Of a DNA stretch of 64,000 nucleotides, positions 10,027 to 18,896 are shown one piece after another (positions within the stretch are counted from its first letter, which is position 1; each line of letters begins with the position of its first letter). Origin of the DNA: JASGCP01 sp965263285 (lineage in GTDB: Bacteria; Bacteroidota; Bacteroidia; Chitinophagales; Chitinophagaceae). The stretch spans positions 248,001 through 312,000 of the forward strand of contig CBDHHD010000016.1 of assembly GCA_965263285.1 (NCBI GenBank), in the 5' to 3' direction. Under the pieces are notes generated by a model. It saw nothing but the letters and a program-made list of their open reading frames with translations, was not told the origin of the DNA and made no database searches. Both the position numbers and the translations under genes were made by a program.

Positions 10027-10040
10027 AAAAATCAAATAAA

Positions 10041-12158
10041 TTAATAATTAAACCGGTTATCTTGAATATTAGCCACCTTTCTTAATACATCAATCGATTT
10101 AGCTATATTAGCTGTTTGCTGTTGTAATAAATACTGCCGAATCATATCAAGCGCTGTAGTTGACGATACTGCAAAATTTATAGGGTTTTGTATAACAAAT
10201 ACCCCTGCAGTGCCTATAATAGGCTTACTGATGGTATTATTCCCTACCAACAATTTACAAAAACCAGCACCTACTAATTTAGGCTCATTTCCAACATTTG
10301 GTACAAACGGATTTATAAATGAAACAGAATCAGCCTTTTGTACATTCATACCATTAGCTTGAGCAATAGAAGAAAGATTATCACCTTTTATTTTTGTAGA
10401 AATAATAATGGTGGCTTTTTTATTGTTTTTAATAATTGCTTCACATAACGGTCTTGCCTTAGCAACAGAGTAAAGCCCTTTATTATCAATAGAAACAATC
10501 ATAGCAACGATATACTGATTATTAATAAGTGTAGGATCTGATATGGTACCAATAGGATTCTTATAGACCCATCGAACAAAATCTCGATTATCTCCTATAC
10601 CATTGATAGAATAATCACTTTCATGGATATCGGGTGTGGTAAGAGGGAATAAATGCAATTGATTAGCTTCGATATAAAATTGATTAGGAGAGGTAATAGC
10701 AGAAGCAAAATTAGTAGCTACGGCACTTACTGAGTCATCAGTTGTCTGACTTACCACAATCGCTTTCGATAATAATGCTGTTTGATACCCTTGTTTCCAA
10801 CTACTTTGATTTAAAACCTCTATATAGTGATATCCGCTATATGCTTGATTTTCTACAGAAACAACTTTTTTAGTCCTTACAGGATTATAAAATATAGTAG
10901 ATGCAAACTCTTTGCTAATCGTAGAAAATTGTTCATACGCAAAAGTGTACACTCCTCCTTTATTTTTACTTCCTATGTCATCGCTATATTTTAATGCAAG
11001 TGAATCAAAATTAGCTCCTTTACTAATAGCTAATGCTATACTATCTATGCGTTTTTTTGCTATTGAATCAGGTAATACTACTTGTCCATTATCTACTGTT
11101 TTAATAAGAATATGCCTACATCTCACACTATCAGGGATCATTTTCTTGTCAAGCATCTTAATAAGATTATAGTTATTATTAAACACAAATGGTCCATATA
11201 CTTTATCCATAGATAAATTAACAATACTATCTATATGTGGATAAGACATATTGGGTTTAAATTGATATAAACCAGTATAAGGAGTCTCAGTACCTACACG
11301 ATTAAGAAAAGCAGCTACTGTATTACTATTGGTAAGTGTAAAACCAGGCAAAAGATCTAAAAAATCACTTTTTAAGGTTACTGAATCTGTAGCAGTAGGG
11401 CTATCGTTAAAACTTACATAAGTAATACTTCTGCTGTTTTCTAACTGTTGAAATTCAGAGGAATGAGATTTCTCATAACCAGAAACATCTGCATCACTTA
11501 CTTGAATTAAACTATCACTCACTGCAGTATATGGAATACTTACAAAAGACAAATTAGCTCTTATATTATTATCTGCATTCGTTTTATCAACTAACCAAGA
11601 AGGGATATAAGCTGCATGTGATAAAAGTTGTTGGTATTTTTGAAACAGTCGTTGTTCTATTTCTGGTTCTATATATACATTATAAATAGTACTTACTTGT
11701 GTATTATCTCTAGATCGTTTAATAGATGCAAAAAATTGCTTAGCTTTATTTATATCAAATATACCCGTATTGGGATCTGTAAATGCTTGCGTTAGCCATT
11801 GTGGTGGAGTGTTACCAAATAAAATACCAGATAACTCTTCAGGGGTTATATTCAATCCTAAAGAATTATATCGTGCTTGTAGAATAACTTGTTGTACTAA
11901 TTCATTCCAAACAGCTGGCATTAATTGATTAGTAGGCATTTGCTTACCATATCTTTGCTCAAAAATACTTACTTCATTATCAAATTCTTCTTTTGTAATA
12001 GCTGTTCCATTTACTTTTCCTATATTATTGCTATTAGAAAAAATGCCACCCCCATGTCGAAACGAAGCATCTTGCATAATAAATGCTATTAATGCAATAG
12101 CGATAATGGCAAAAATGATCCAAGCACCTTTTTCTCTAATTCTTTGTATAACTGACAT
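10041..12158 (-). CDS. PpiD/SurA-like periplasmic peptidyl-prolyl isomerase
   Basis: The 705-residue protein starts MSVIQRIREKGAWIIFAIIA, a cytoplasmic tail followed by one transmembrane helix, which anchors the rest in the periplasm. A SurA_N-type chaperone domain follows (ITKEEFDNEVSIFEQRYGKQ), and a parvulin rotamase domain sits near the middle (RCRHILIKT, FDSLALKYSDD, GGVYTF). It helps outer-membrane and secreted proteins fold. The longer reading with 12 extra residues (start 12194) is rejected because its first codons overlap a TATTTTTG promoter motif on the minus strand at 12192-12199. It heads the run ppiD-like, coaBC, porD, DUF4296. Confidence 0.9.
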   Translation of the reverse strand: MSVIQRIREKGAWIIFAIIAIALIAFIMQDASFRHGGGIFSNSNNIGKVNGTAITKEEFDNEVSIFEQRYGKQMPTNQLMPAVWNELVQQVILQARYNSLGLNITPEELSGILFGNTPPQWLTQAFTDPNTGIFDINKAKQFFASIKRSRDNTQVSTIYNVYIEPEIEQRLFQKYQQLLSHAAYIPSWLVDKTNADNNIRANLSFVSIPYTAVSDSLIQVSDADVSGYEKSHSSEFQQLENSRSITYVSFNDSPTATDSVTLKSDFLDLLPGFTLTNSNTVAAFLNRVGTETPYTGLYQFKPNMSYPHIDSIVNLSMDKVYGPFVFNNNYNLIKMLDKKMIPDSVRCRHILIKTVDNGQVVLPDSIAKKRIDSIALAISKGANFDSLALKYSDDIGSKNKGGVYTFAYEQFSTISKEFASTIFYNPVRTKKVVSVENQAYSGYHYIEVLNQSSWKQGYQTALLSKAIVVSQTTDDSVSAVATNFASAITSPNQFYIEANQLHLFPLTTPDIHESDYSINGIGDNRDFVRWVYKNPIGTISDPTLINNQYIVAMIVSIDNKGLYSVAKARPLCEAIIKNNKKATIIISTKIKGDNLSSIAQANGMNVQKADSVSFINPFVPNVGNEPKLVGAGFCKLLVGNNTISKPIIGTAGVFVIQNPINFAVSSTTALDMIRQYLLQQQTANIAKSIDVLRKVANIQDNRFNY

Positions 12159-12191
12159 AATTAAATGAACTAATGGTTGATTATAAATATG

Positions 12192-12199
12192 CAAAAATA
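12192..12199 (-). promoter_or_regulatory. -7 promoter motif for the ppiD-coaBC-porD run
   Basis: TATTTTTG on the minus strand fits the Bacteroidota TAnnTTTG consensus and lies about 34 bp upstream of the chosen ATG at 12158. Confidence 0.5.
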
Positions 12200-12378
12200 C
12201 AAGTTTTTTTTGCTTTGGTTATATAATAATTAAGAAGAATAATATTTTATAACCACTCTAGTGTTGCTCGTATTTATTTTTTATATCTTTTTCTTTCTTT
12301 TGTCGTAACACAACAAAAAAAACAGATACCTATAAAATAAAAGACTCTTACATAATAAATTATATAAAAGTCTTTTTG

Positions 12379-12453
12379 TCGGGAGGACTGGATTCGAACC
12401 AGCGACCTCCTGGTCCCAAACCAGGCATTCTAACCGGGCTGAACTACCTCCCG
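12379..12453 (-). tRNA. tRNA-Pro (anticodon TGG)
   Basis: The cloverleaf is readable: acceptor arms CGGGAGG/CCTCCCG with an A discriminator, anticodon loop TTTGGGA giving anticodon TGG, and a T-loop GGTTCGAATCC. No CCA is encoded. It is followed closely by tRNA-Ser on the same strand. Confidence 0.95.
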
Positions 12454-12480
12454 AATAATTATTATAATAAGTGGCTTATG

Positions 12481-12570
12481 CGGTGAGGGAGGGATTCGAA
12501 CCCTCGGTACAATGTTAAGTCGTACGACGGTTTAGCAAACCGTTGATTTCAACCACTCATCCACCTCACC
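12481..12570 (-). tRNA. tRNA-Ser (anticodon GCT)
   Basis: Acceptor arms GGTGAGG/CCTCACC with G discriminator, anticodon stem ACGGTTTGCTAAACCGT giving GCT, a long variable arm (GTACGAC...) and a GGTTCGAATCC T-loop identify a class II serine tRNA. It lies 27 bp upstream of tRNA-Pro and probably shares its promoter at 12596-12603. Confidence 0.95.
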
Positions 12571-12595
12571 TACTTATTATGCTAATTTTGGCCGG

Positions 12596-12603
12596 CAAAG
12601 ATA
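12596..12603 (-). promoter_or_regulatory. -7 promoter motif for the tRNA-Ser/tRNA-Pro pair
   Basis: TATCTTTG on the minus strand sits 26 bp upstream of tRNA-Ser and matches TAnnTTTG. Confidence 0.55.
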
Positions 12604-12732
12604 CATGTTTTTTTATTAAGTATCAATAACTATTTTTTTTAAAAAATAGGTAACAATTAGGCATAGCCGATAAATGTATATAACATAAGTACTCATAACA
12701 CCTAAGTAATTCAAAAACACCTACCCAATTAA

Positions 12733-13299
12733 CTAAGAAATCGTTTGGCTTACTTTCAACATAGCATCTAGTTTTTTCTGCACTAGTTTCTTCTTAAAAG
12801 GAGTAAAATAATCAGAAATCAAAACACCTTGCAAATGATCGTACTCATGTTGAATAATACGAGCAGTAAGTCCTGTAAAAGTATCTGTATGTTTTTGAAA
12901 ATGTTCATCTTGATATGTAACGACAATTGTTTCTGGGCGAGTAATTTTTGCACATAACTCAGGAACACTAATGCAATACTCATCTAGTGGTATTAGATCT
13001 CCACTTGTTTTAACAATAATAGGATTAATCATTACCTTTTTGTATCCTGGTGCATCTTCTTTTCGTTTTAAAAATTCATACGCAGAACGACGATTGCTTG
13101 CATATATCTGCATGCTATCTATCCACATAAGACGAATAGACAAAAAAACCTGCGGAGCTGCTAATCCACAACCATTATTTTCATACATTGTTTCTCTCAT
13201 ATCTTCAACAAGGCTTAATAAATTAGGATAAGACGAATCTATTTCAGTTGCCACCTTACTTAATACTGGCGCTCCATATAATGCAATAGACAATTCCAT
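12733..13299 (-). CDS. def: Peptide deformylase
   Basis: The enzyme removes the formyl group from the N-terminal methionine of new proteins using a metal ion. Motif 1 (GCGLAAPQV, near residue 43) and motif 3 (QHEYDHLQG with the metal-binding HExxH-like pattern) are standard. Motif 2 is DEYCISVPE instead of the usual EGCLS: the metal-binding Cys is kept, but Gly and Leu are replaced by Tyr and Ile. Length (188) is normal. A minus-strand TATCTTTG at 13336-13343 is a good promoter. The gene stands alone between the tRNAs and a palindromic repeat. Confidence 0.95.
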   Translation of the reverse strand: MELSIALYGAPVLSKVATEIDSSYPNLLSLVEDMRETMYENNGCGLAAPQVFLSIRLMWIDSMQIYASNRRSAYEFLKRKEDAPGYKKVMINPIIVKTSGDLIPLDEYCISVPELCAKITRPETIVVTYQDEHFQKHTDTFTGLTARIIQHEYDHLQGVLISDYFTPFKKKLVQKKLDAMLKVSQTIS

Positions 13300-13335
13300 A
13301 AAATAATTAAAAAATTATTACAAATTATAATATCG

Positions 13336-13343
13336 CAAAGATA
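13336..13343 (-). promoter_or_regulatory. -7 promoter motif of def
   Basis: TATCTTTG on the minus strand, 37 bp upstream of the def ATG, matches TAnnTTTG. Confidence 0.5.
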
Positions 13344-13382
13344 AGAACAAACAAATTATTCAAGACTATTTAATCTATTTTG

Positions 13383-13824
13383 GGCTAAATCTTTTTTTGA
13401 GTTGCTGGGGGGGGGGTATTTGTGTTTTTTGTAATGACTCAGGTATAGGTTCATCATTTATTTTTTATATCCTTTTCTTTCTTTTGTCTTGATACAAAAG
13501 AAAGAAACAAAGAAAAAATAAAGCCTACAAATAAAGAGCTACAAAACTAAGGCTCGCTACGCTAGCGAGAATGAATGGAAGGCGGTTAGGTATGAATCGT
13601 TATGATGAGCTTATCCATAGTGATCTTTTATGTACATACTTTATGCTCATCATAACGATTCATATATAAAAATTTCCGCCCCACATTCTCGCTGGTCGCT
13701 TCGCTCACCTCGTTTTGTAACGCTCTTTATCTGAGGGCAGTCCTCATCAGATATTTCCTATTATTTCCATGTTTATATTTATGTAATAATCCATGCTTCC
13801 AGCACCTCAAAAAAAGATGTAGCC
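13383..13824. repeat. Palindromic MITE-like element, hairpin core only
   Basis: The element starts GGCTAAATCTTTTTTTGAG and ends with the inverse, CTCAAAAAAAGATGTAGCC. Its core is a long imperfect hairpin: a 20-bp perfect stem (TATGAATCGTTATGATGAGC and its complement) near 13590-13660, flanked by paired GCTCGCTACGCTAGCGAGAA / ATTCTCGCTGGTCGC and TACAAAAC / GTTTTGTA. A separate CTTTCTTTTGT/ACAAAAGAAAG hairpin lies near 13480. Homologous copies are at 18.3, 22.6, 31, 36 and 51.3 kb. It carries no gene; short frames across it are chance readings of the palindrome. Confidence 0.85.
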
Positions 13825-13830
13825 CTATTA

Positions 13831-13925
13831 GCTATATCATTTTTTGAGGTGCTAAGAGCTTTGTGAAACATGACATCTATATATACCATCTTATTTATAC
13901 TCCCCCTCAAAAAAAAGATTTAGCC
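13831..13925. repeat. Small element bounded by the same inner inverted repeats
   Basis: A left end resembling GCTATATCATTTTTTGAGGTG and a right end CTCAAAAAAAAGATTTAGCC bracket about 95 bp directly next to the larger palindromic element. It looks like a deletion derivative with most of the core lost. Confidence 0.45.
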
Positions 13926-13972
13926 AGATATTGTTTAATTTTTTTTTGTTGTTCTATAAAAATAATTTTATA

Positions 13973-13980
13973 TATATTTG
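13973..13980 (+). promoter_or_regulatory. -7 promoter motif of the ATP-grasp operon
   Basis: TATATTTG matches TAnnTTTG, with GTTG about 21 bp upstream as a -33-like element. It covers a possible TTG start at 13978, which argues that translation begins at the ATG at 13999. Confidence 0.6.
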
Positions 13981-13998
13981 AAAAAAGTATTAAATACA

Positions 13999-15441
13999 AT
14001 GCATGAATTTATAAAGCCTTATTCAATTTTACCTAATGTATGGGACGAAATGTTTCAAGACAAAATGATTCGGCCTCATTACAGAGCACTTTATAATTAT
14101 TTAGAAAGCCTTCCTCTTAGCAATATTAAAAATAAAGAAATCCTTTCAGAGAAATTATTTATGACAAATGGAATTACTTTTACAGTTTATTCTAGTAAAG
14201 AAGGGATAGAAAAAGTTTTTCCTTTTGATATCATACCTCGTATTATCAATGCTACCGAATGGGCACTTATAGACAAAGGTATTAAGCAAAGAATACTCGC
14301 ACTGAATAAGTTTTTGCATGATATATATCATCAACAAGAAATTATAAAAGAAGGAATTATCCCTGCTTATACGATATATTCTTGTCCCTATTTTTTAAGA
14401 GAAATGATTGGAGTTGATCTTCCCTTTAATCTTTACATTCATATTGCTGGTATTGACCTTGTTAGAGCAGAGGATGGTGAGTATTATGTTTTAGAAGACA
14501 ACTTAAGAACCCCATCAGGTGTAAGTTATATGATTGAGAACCGTGATGTGTCTAAAAGAATCTTTCCTGAAATTTTAGGAATGGAAAAAGTGCGTGGAGT
14601 CTATGACTACACTAATATCTTATATAAGAATTTAGCTGCTTTATCTCCTCGTTATATATCCGATCCTACTATTGTTTTATTAACACCTGGTGTTTTTAAT
14701 TCGGCTTTTTACGAACATAGTTTTTTGGCTAGATACATGGGCATTGAATTAGTACAAGGAACCGATTTGGTAGTTGACAATAATATTGTTTATATGAAAA
14801 CAACCAATGGCTTTAAACAAGTAGATGTGATTTATAAACGCGTGGATGATGAATTTATAGATCCCTTGGTTTTTAAATCTGATAGTATGTTGGGCGTTCC
14901 TGGTTTAATTTCTGCTTATCGCAAAGGCAATGTAGTTTTAGTAAATGCTATTGGGAATGGAGTGGCAGATGACAAAGCTATTTATAGCTATGTGCCTAAG
15001 ATGATAGAATATTATTTGAATGAAAAACCTATATTAAAAAATGTCCCTACCTATCAATTAAGTATTCCCGATGAAAGAGAGTACGCATTTGCAAACATTC
15101 GTAATATGGTTCTGAAAAAAACAAATGAATCTGGAGGATATGGTATGTTAATGGGGAATAATAGTACAGAAAAAGAAATAGCCTTATATAAATTAGATAT
15201 TCTAAAAAATCCTAGAAGCTTTATTGCCCAACCTATTATTAATATATCAGCAACTCCTTGTTTTATTAATAACAAATTACAGCCCCGTAGAATTGATTTA
15301 CGTCCTTTTGCCTTAGTAGGTCCCAATAGTATTGAATTAGTTCCCGGAGGTTTAACGCGTGTAGCTTTAAAAGAAAACTCTTTAATAGTTAATTCTTCAC
15401 AAGGAGGAGGGAGTAAAGACACATGGGTATTAGACGAATAA
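13999..15441 (+). CDS. Circularly permuted type 2 ATP-grasp protein
   Basis: The product (480 residues from the ATG at 13999) matches the CP_ATP-grasp family. Characteristic segments are GIDLVRAEDGEYYVLEDNLR, the PSGVSYMIENR motif and the C-terminal RPFALVG and VPGGLTRVAL. ATP-grasp enzymes join a carboxylate to an amine or thiol with ATP; the substrate of this family is not established. It is the first gene of an operon with an alpha-E protein (13 bp downstream) and a transglutaminase-like protease, a combination conserved in many bacteria and thought to make or process a peptide-like product. A longer reading from a TTG at 13978 overlaps the promoter motif and is rejected. Confidence 0.9.
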   Translation: MHEFIKPYSILPNVWDEMFQDKMIRPHYRALYNYLESLPLSNIKNKEILSEKLFMTNGITFTVYSSKEGIEKVFPFDIIPRIINATEWALIDKGIKQRILALNKFLHDIYHQQEIIKEGIIPAYTIYSCPYFLREMIGVDLPFNLYIHIAGIDLVRAEDGEYYVLEDNLRTPSGVSYMIENRDVSKRIFPEILGMEKVRGVYDYTNILYKNLAALSPRYISDPTIVLLTPGVFNSAFYEHSFLARYMGIELVQGTDLVVDNNIVYMKTTNGFKQVDVIYKRVDDEFIDPLVFKSDSMLGVPGLISAYRKGNVVLVNAIGNGVADDKAIYSYVPKMIEYYLNEKPILKNVPTYQLSIPDEREYAFANIRNMVLKKTNESGGYGMLMGNNSTEKEIALYKLDILKNPRSFIAQPIINISATPCFINNKLQPRRIDLRPFALVGPNSIELVPGGLTRVALKENSLIVNSSQGGGSKDTWVLDE

Positions 15442-15454
15442 AAACAATTTAATT

Positions 15455-16399
15455 ATGTTAGCAAGAATAGCCGATTCTTTATTTTGGATGTCTAGATATG
15501 TTGAGCGCGCCGACGGAATTATGCGTAGCTTAAAGATCAATTATAATGCTTCTTTAGATGTGATTCCTAATAATAGCGAATTTAATTGGGCACCTCTATT
15601 AAAACTTTGTACCACTTTAACCGATACCGAAATTAGCGATGTTCAATATAATACTAAGGATGTTATTCCTTATATTATTCATCATCCTCAAAATGCAAAT
15701 TCATTAGTAAGCATTATTACATACGCCAGAAACAACGCTCGTGCTATGCAAGATCATATTACTACAGAAGTTTGGCGCTGTTTAAATGGATTTTATCATT
15801 TTATACAAAGCGATCATGTGACAAAAAAAATAAATGACATGGAGATATTAGTCTTAATTGACGAGCTCCTACAATATGGTTTATTGTATTATGGTATTAT
15901 AGAAATTACCATGCCTAGAAATGAAGGATGGGATTATCTAAATTTAGGAAAACATGTAGAACGAGCATTGCAAACCATTGATTTGCTAGATACCAAATAT
16001 AGCGAGGTGGGGTATGATATACATACACAAACCGAAATTATCTATTGGAAATATCTACTGCTTTCTGCATCAGGCTATGAATATTATTTAAAAACATATA
16101 GAAAAGGACTAAACGGAATTGATGTGGCTAATCTCATTATATTACGAAAAAGCTTTCCTAGATCTATTACTTTTTGTTTACATAAAATATTATATTATTT
16201 TAGAAAAATAAAAAATGAACAAAATTTAAAAAAGAATAGAGAAATAGAATTTGAATTAGAAAAACTTATTAATACTATTCGATACACAGAAATAGAATTA
16301 CTTAATCAATTGTTATTTAAAGATTTATTATTTAAAACCCGTCAACAAATAACTAAAATCTATCAAGATATTAATAGTTATTATTTTAATTACTCTTAA
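15455..16399 (+). CDS. Alpha-E domain protein (DUF403)
   Basis: The 314-residue all-helical protein starts MLARIADSLFWMSRYVERAD, the signature N-terminus of the alpha-E family; other family segments are NNARAMQDHITTEVWRCLNG and GKHVERALQTIDLLD. Its biochemical role is unknown; it always travels with circularly permuted ATP-grasp and transglutaminase-like partners and may serve as their scaffold. Here it sits between those two genes with gaps of 13 and 4 bp, so the three are surely co-transcribed. Length is typical. Confidence 0.93.
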   Translation: MLARIADSLFWMSRYVERADGIMRSLKINYNASLDVIPNNSEFNWAPLLKLCTTLTDTEISDVQYNTKDVIPYIIHHPQNANSLVSIITYARNNARAMQDHITTEVWRCLNGFYHFIQSDHVTKKINDMEILVLIDELLQYGLLYYGIIEITMPRNEGWDYLNLGKHVERALQTIDLLDTKYSEVGYDIHTQTEIIYWKYLLLSASGYEYYLKTYRKGLNGIDVANLIILRKSFPRSITFCLHKILYYFRKIKNEQNLKKNREIEFELEKLINTIRYTEIELLNQLLFKDLLFKTRQQITKIYQDINSYYFNYS

Positions 16400-16403
16400 T
16401 CCT

Positions 16404-17339
16404 ATGCCTACCTATACTATACAACATATTACACATTATCAATATCCACAATATATTAACTATTGTGCTAATCAAATTGTTTTATTCCCACTACAAGATA
16501 AGCACCAAACGATAGTACAGCATACTTTAAAAATAACTAAAAATCCAAGCGTTTCGGTTTCAGTCGACTGCTTTGGTAATCAAATAGGGACTTTTACAAT
16601 TTTAGAACCACTCGATGACTTGGTAATAGAGTCTATTTTTACTGTTATTACCCAACCTATTATTAAGGAATCTATTCAACAAACAGTAGCAGTTCAATGG
16701 CAAGAGCTATTTCTTAAAAGTAACTCTCTTCCCTTTGCCGATTTCCTTGATATTGAAAGTTGTAAGTTTATAGAAGAAATAGACGACTATGCTCAACAAA
16801 AGCATATCTTTAACTTTACCCCTTTGCAAGTGGTAAAATATATTGGTCAATTTATCTATAAAAAATTTAAATATGTGAAAGGAGTAACAACAGTAGACAC
16901 AAACATAAATGATATTTGGGAAACAAAAGTAGGTGTTTGTCAAGATTTTACCCATGTAATGCTTACCCTCTTAAGAATATTAAAAATTCCTGCTCGTTAT
17001 GTAAGTGGTTATATTTGCCCTCAGCATCATGAACTTCGTGGCGATGGTGCTACTCATGCTTGGGTAGAAGCCTATTTGCCATTTATAGGATGGTTAGGTT
17101 ATGATCCTACTAATAATTGCTGGGTAAACGATAAACATGTTCGCTTAGCCATAGGTAGACATTATAAAGATTGCTCGCCTGTAAAAGGTGTTTTTAGAGG
17201 AGGCGTTTCTGAACATCTCTTAGAAGTAAAAGTATCGATCCGACATGAAAACCAATTGTACTATAATGAAACAACAGAAGTATTTAAAGAAATTAGTGTG
17301 GCATATAAAAAAGGACAACAAGAACAGCAACAACAATAA
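16404..17339 (+). CDS. Transglutaminase-like cysteine protease with N-terminal beta domain
   Basis: The 311-residue protein has a transglutaminase N-terminal beta region (residues 1-90, starting MPTYTIQHITHYQYPQYINY) and a transglutaminase-like core. The catalytic triad is visible: Cys in VGVCQDFTHV, His in GATHAWVEAYLPF and Asp in GYDPTNN. Family members usually hydrolyse amide bonds rather than cross-link. No signal peptide is seen, so it probably works in the cytoplasm with the ATP-grasp and alpha-E proteins. It is the last gene of the operon. The C-terminus ends in a short glutamine-rich tail. Confidence 0.9.
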   Translation: MPTYTIQHITHYQYPQYINYCANQIVLFPLQDKHQTIVQHTLKITKNPSVSVSVDCFGNQIGTFTILEPLDDLVIESIFTVITQPIIKESIQQTVAVQWQELFLKSNSLPFADFLDIESCKFIEEIDDYAQQKHIFNFTPLQVVKYIGQFIYKKFKYVKGVTTVDTNINDIWETKVGVCQDFTHVMLTLLRILKIPARYVSGYICPQHHELRGDGATHAWVEAYLPFIGWLGYDPTNNCWVNDKHVRLAIGRHYKDCSPVKGVFRGGVSEHLLEVKVSIRHENQLYYNETTEVFKEISVAYKKGQQEQQQQ

Positions 17340-17616
17340 AAGGATTAACCAAGATTTTGTGATGGGATAGTGTGAAAATTTATTTTGATAGTAAAAAAGG
17401 AGGGAAAGCAATGCCATTAAAATAATTGCTATTATCTTGATATATTTGAAACCAAGTAGTGCATCCATCTTTTGTTTGATATATATTATTGCTGGCCGCT
17501 ACACCGTTTGTGGTAGATGAAAAGCTATTTTAGGCTAACTTGGTAAACGACATTACGCAAATGATTGACAGTAAAGTGTTTACGTGATTGCAACTCGTTT
17601 TTTAGGGACTACATCT
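17340..17616. other. Gene-free region with the outer end of a decayed IS
   Basis: No gene is supported. A stretch at about 17535-17555 (GGCTAACTTGGTAAAC) resembles CCCAACTTGGTAAAAAAG near 42416 and is probably the downstream terminal repeat of the decayed IS1634-like element that follows. Confidence 0.4.
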
Positions 17617-18267
17617 TCATCTTGTGTAATAGGGGGCAGGTTTGTATTTGGTGGCGGAATAGATGGCTTGTGCCTCTGCTATTGGTCTTGTACATTGCCG
17701 AATAATGACTGTTTTTTTATTTGCATTTTGTGCGACAGAAGTGATGATTTTTTGTGTATTCATTATTCTGACAATGTTTTTCCAATCGTGTTGGATACCA
17801 TGCTGTTTAAGTTTATATCTAATAGTAGATACAATGGTGTACGCCAATACACCTAAAAATAAATGAGCTTTGCAACTGTTATCGTGAATATGGTAAACAG
17901 GTCGTAAAGACAAATCTGTTTTAAGAATGCGAAAGGAAGACTCAACCTCTCTAATCGTATTATAAATATCCCACATCCCTTCTTCTTTAATTAATTCAAC
18001 GGGAGGAATAGATGTTCTTAAAAAATAAATACCCTCTGTTTTTGTATGCTCTTTTCTTTTCCAGGTTATTCTTTTTACCGTGTTGCTTTTTCTTTTCTGT
18101 TTTTTTCTTTTCGTTGCTTTTTGTGCAGTATTACCTTCCTCTGTATTCTCATCCTCTTTATTACTTTCATTTTCTTTGTTTTCTTCTACTGAAACCTCAT
18201 ATTCACTATATACTTGTTTGTTCCTTTCTCGTATGCGTCCTAAACGAATCAAAATCTTTTTTATATC
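17617..18267 (-). pseudogene. C-terminal part of an IS1634-family transposase, cut by a palindromic element
   Basis: The open frame reads from the palindromic element at 18267 (DDIKKILIRLGRIRERNKQV) to a stop at 17617. It contains the conserved C-terminal region of IS4-superfamily transposases, IREVESSFRILKTDLSLRP with the catalytic Glu, and HIHDNSCKAHLFLGVLAY. The N-terminal half is missing on the far side of the palindromic element, so the gene is dead. A similar N-terminal half lies at 42615-42909. The lysine-rich middle (about KRKKQKRK) is low in complexity. Confidence 0.8.
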
Positions 18268-18826
18268 GTCATAACTAAATTTAGTGTGAGGAAAAATTTA
18301 GTTTACTAAAAGGCTACATCTTTTTTTGAGGTGCTGGGGGATATTTATGTTTTTGTAATTGCTCATATATAGGTTCATCATTTATTTTTTATATCCTTTT
18401 CTTTCTTTTGTCTTGATACAAAAGAAAGAAACAAAGAAAAAATCAAGCCTGCAGATAAAGAGCTACAAAACTACGGCTCGCTACGCTAGCGAGAATGAAT
18501 GGGAGGCAGTTAGGTATGAATCGTTATGATGAGCTTATCCATAGGTATCTTTTATGCAAATACTTTATGCTCATCATAACGATTCATATATAAAAACTTC
18601 CGCCTCCACATTCTCGCTGGTCGCTTCGCTCACCTCGTTTTGTAACGCTCTTTATCTGAGGGCAGTCCTGATCAGATATTTTCTATTATTTCCATATTTA
18701 TATATATGTAATAATCCATGCTTCCAGCACCTCAAAAAAAGATGTAGCCCATATAAAATTGTTTTTACAAATATCCATTTTATTTTGTATCTTTGCATAC
18801 TCCCTCACACTAAATTTAGTTATGCC
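18268..18826. mobile_element. Full-length ISL3-type MITE with hairpin core (559 bp)
   Basis: The element runs from GTCATAACTAAATTTAGTG on the left to the inverse, CACTAAATTTAGTTATGCC, on the right. Inside these outer repeats lie inner repeats (GGCTACATCTTTTTTTGAG and inverse) and the long hairpin core. Flanks TTTATATC and TTTATAGT share 6 of 8 bases, a possible decayed target duplication. It disrupts the IS1634-family transposase on its left. It has no gene. Its right end matches the 3' end of the ISL3 transposase remnant near 33485-33524, so it is probably an internal-deletion derivative of that IS. Confidence 0.8.
18788..18795 (+). promoter_or_regulatory. Outward-facing promoter motif at the MITE end
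   Basis: TATCTTTG near the right terminus fits TAnnTTTG and points out of the element. The same motif is present at the corresponding ends of the copies starting at 22612 and 35987. Confidence 0.4.
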
Positions 18827-18896
18827 TTTATAGTATAGATAGAAAGGCTTTTTTTAATATTTGAACAATAAAGGATGTGTTTATTTTAATTTATTT

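Noticed and set aside
13978..13998. TTG start for the ATP-grasp gene
   Set aside because: The TTG is part of the TATATTTG promoter motif, so it cannot be in the mRNA as a start; the ATG at 13999 fits.
17584..17866. Plus-strand frames opposite the IS1634 C-terminal half
   Set aside because: Antisense shadows with unusual cysteine- and phenylalanine-rich composition.
18554..18838. Recurrent frame starting MQILYAHHNDSYIKTSAS at 18554, 22884 (minus), 31145 and 36264 (minus)
   Set aside because: It reads across one arm of the palindromic hairpin and its flank, appears only because the DNA repeat is conserved, and has no start signal or protein-like pattern.
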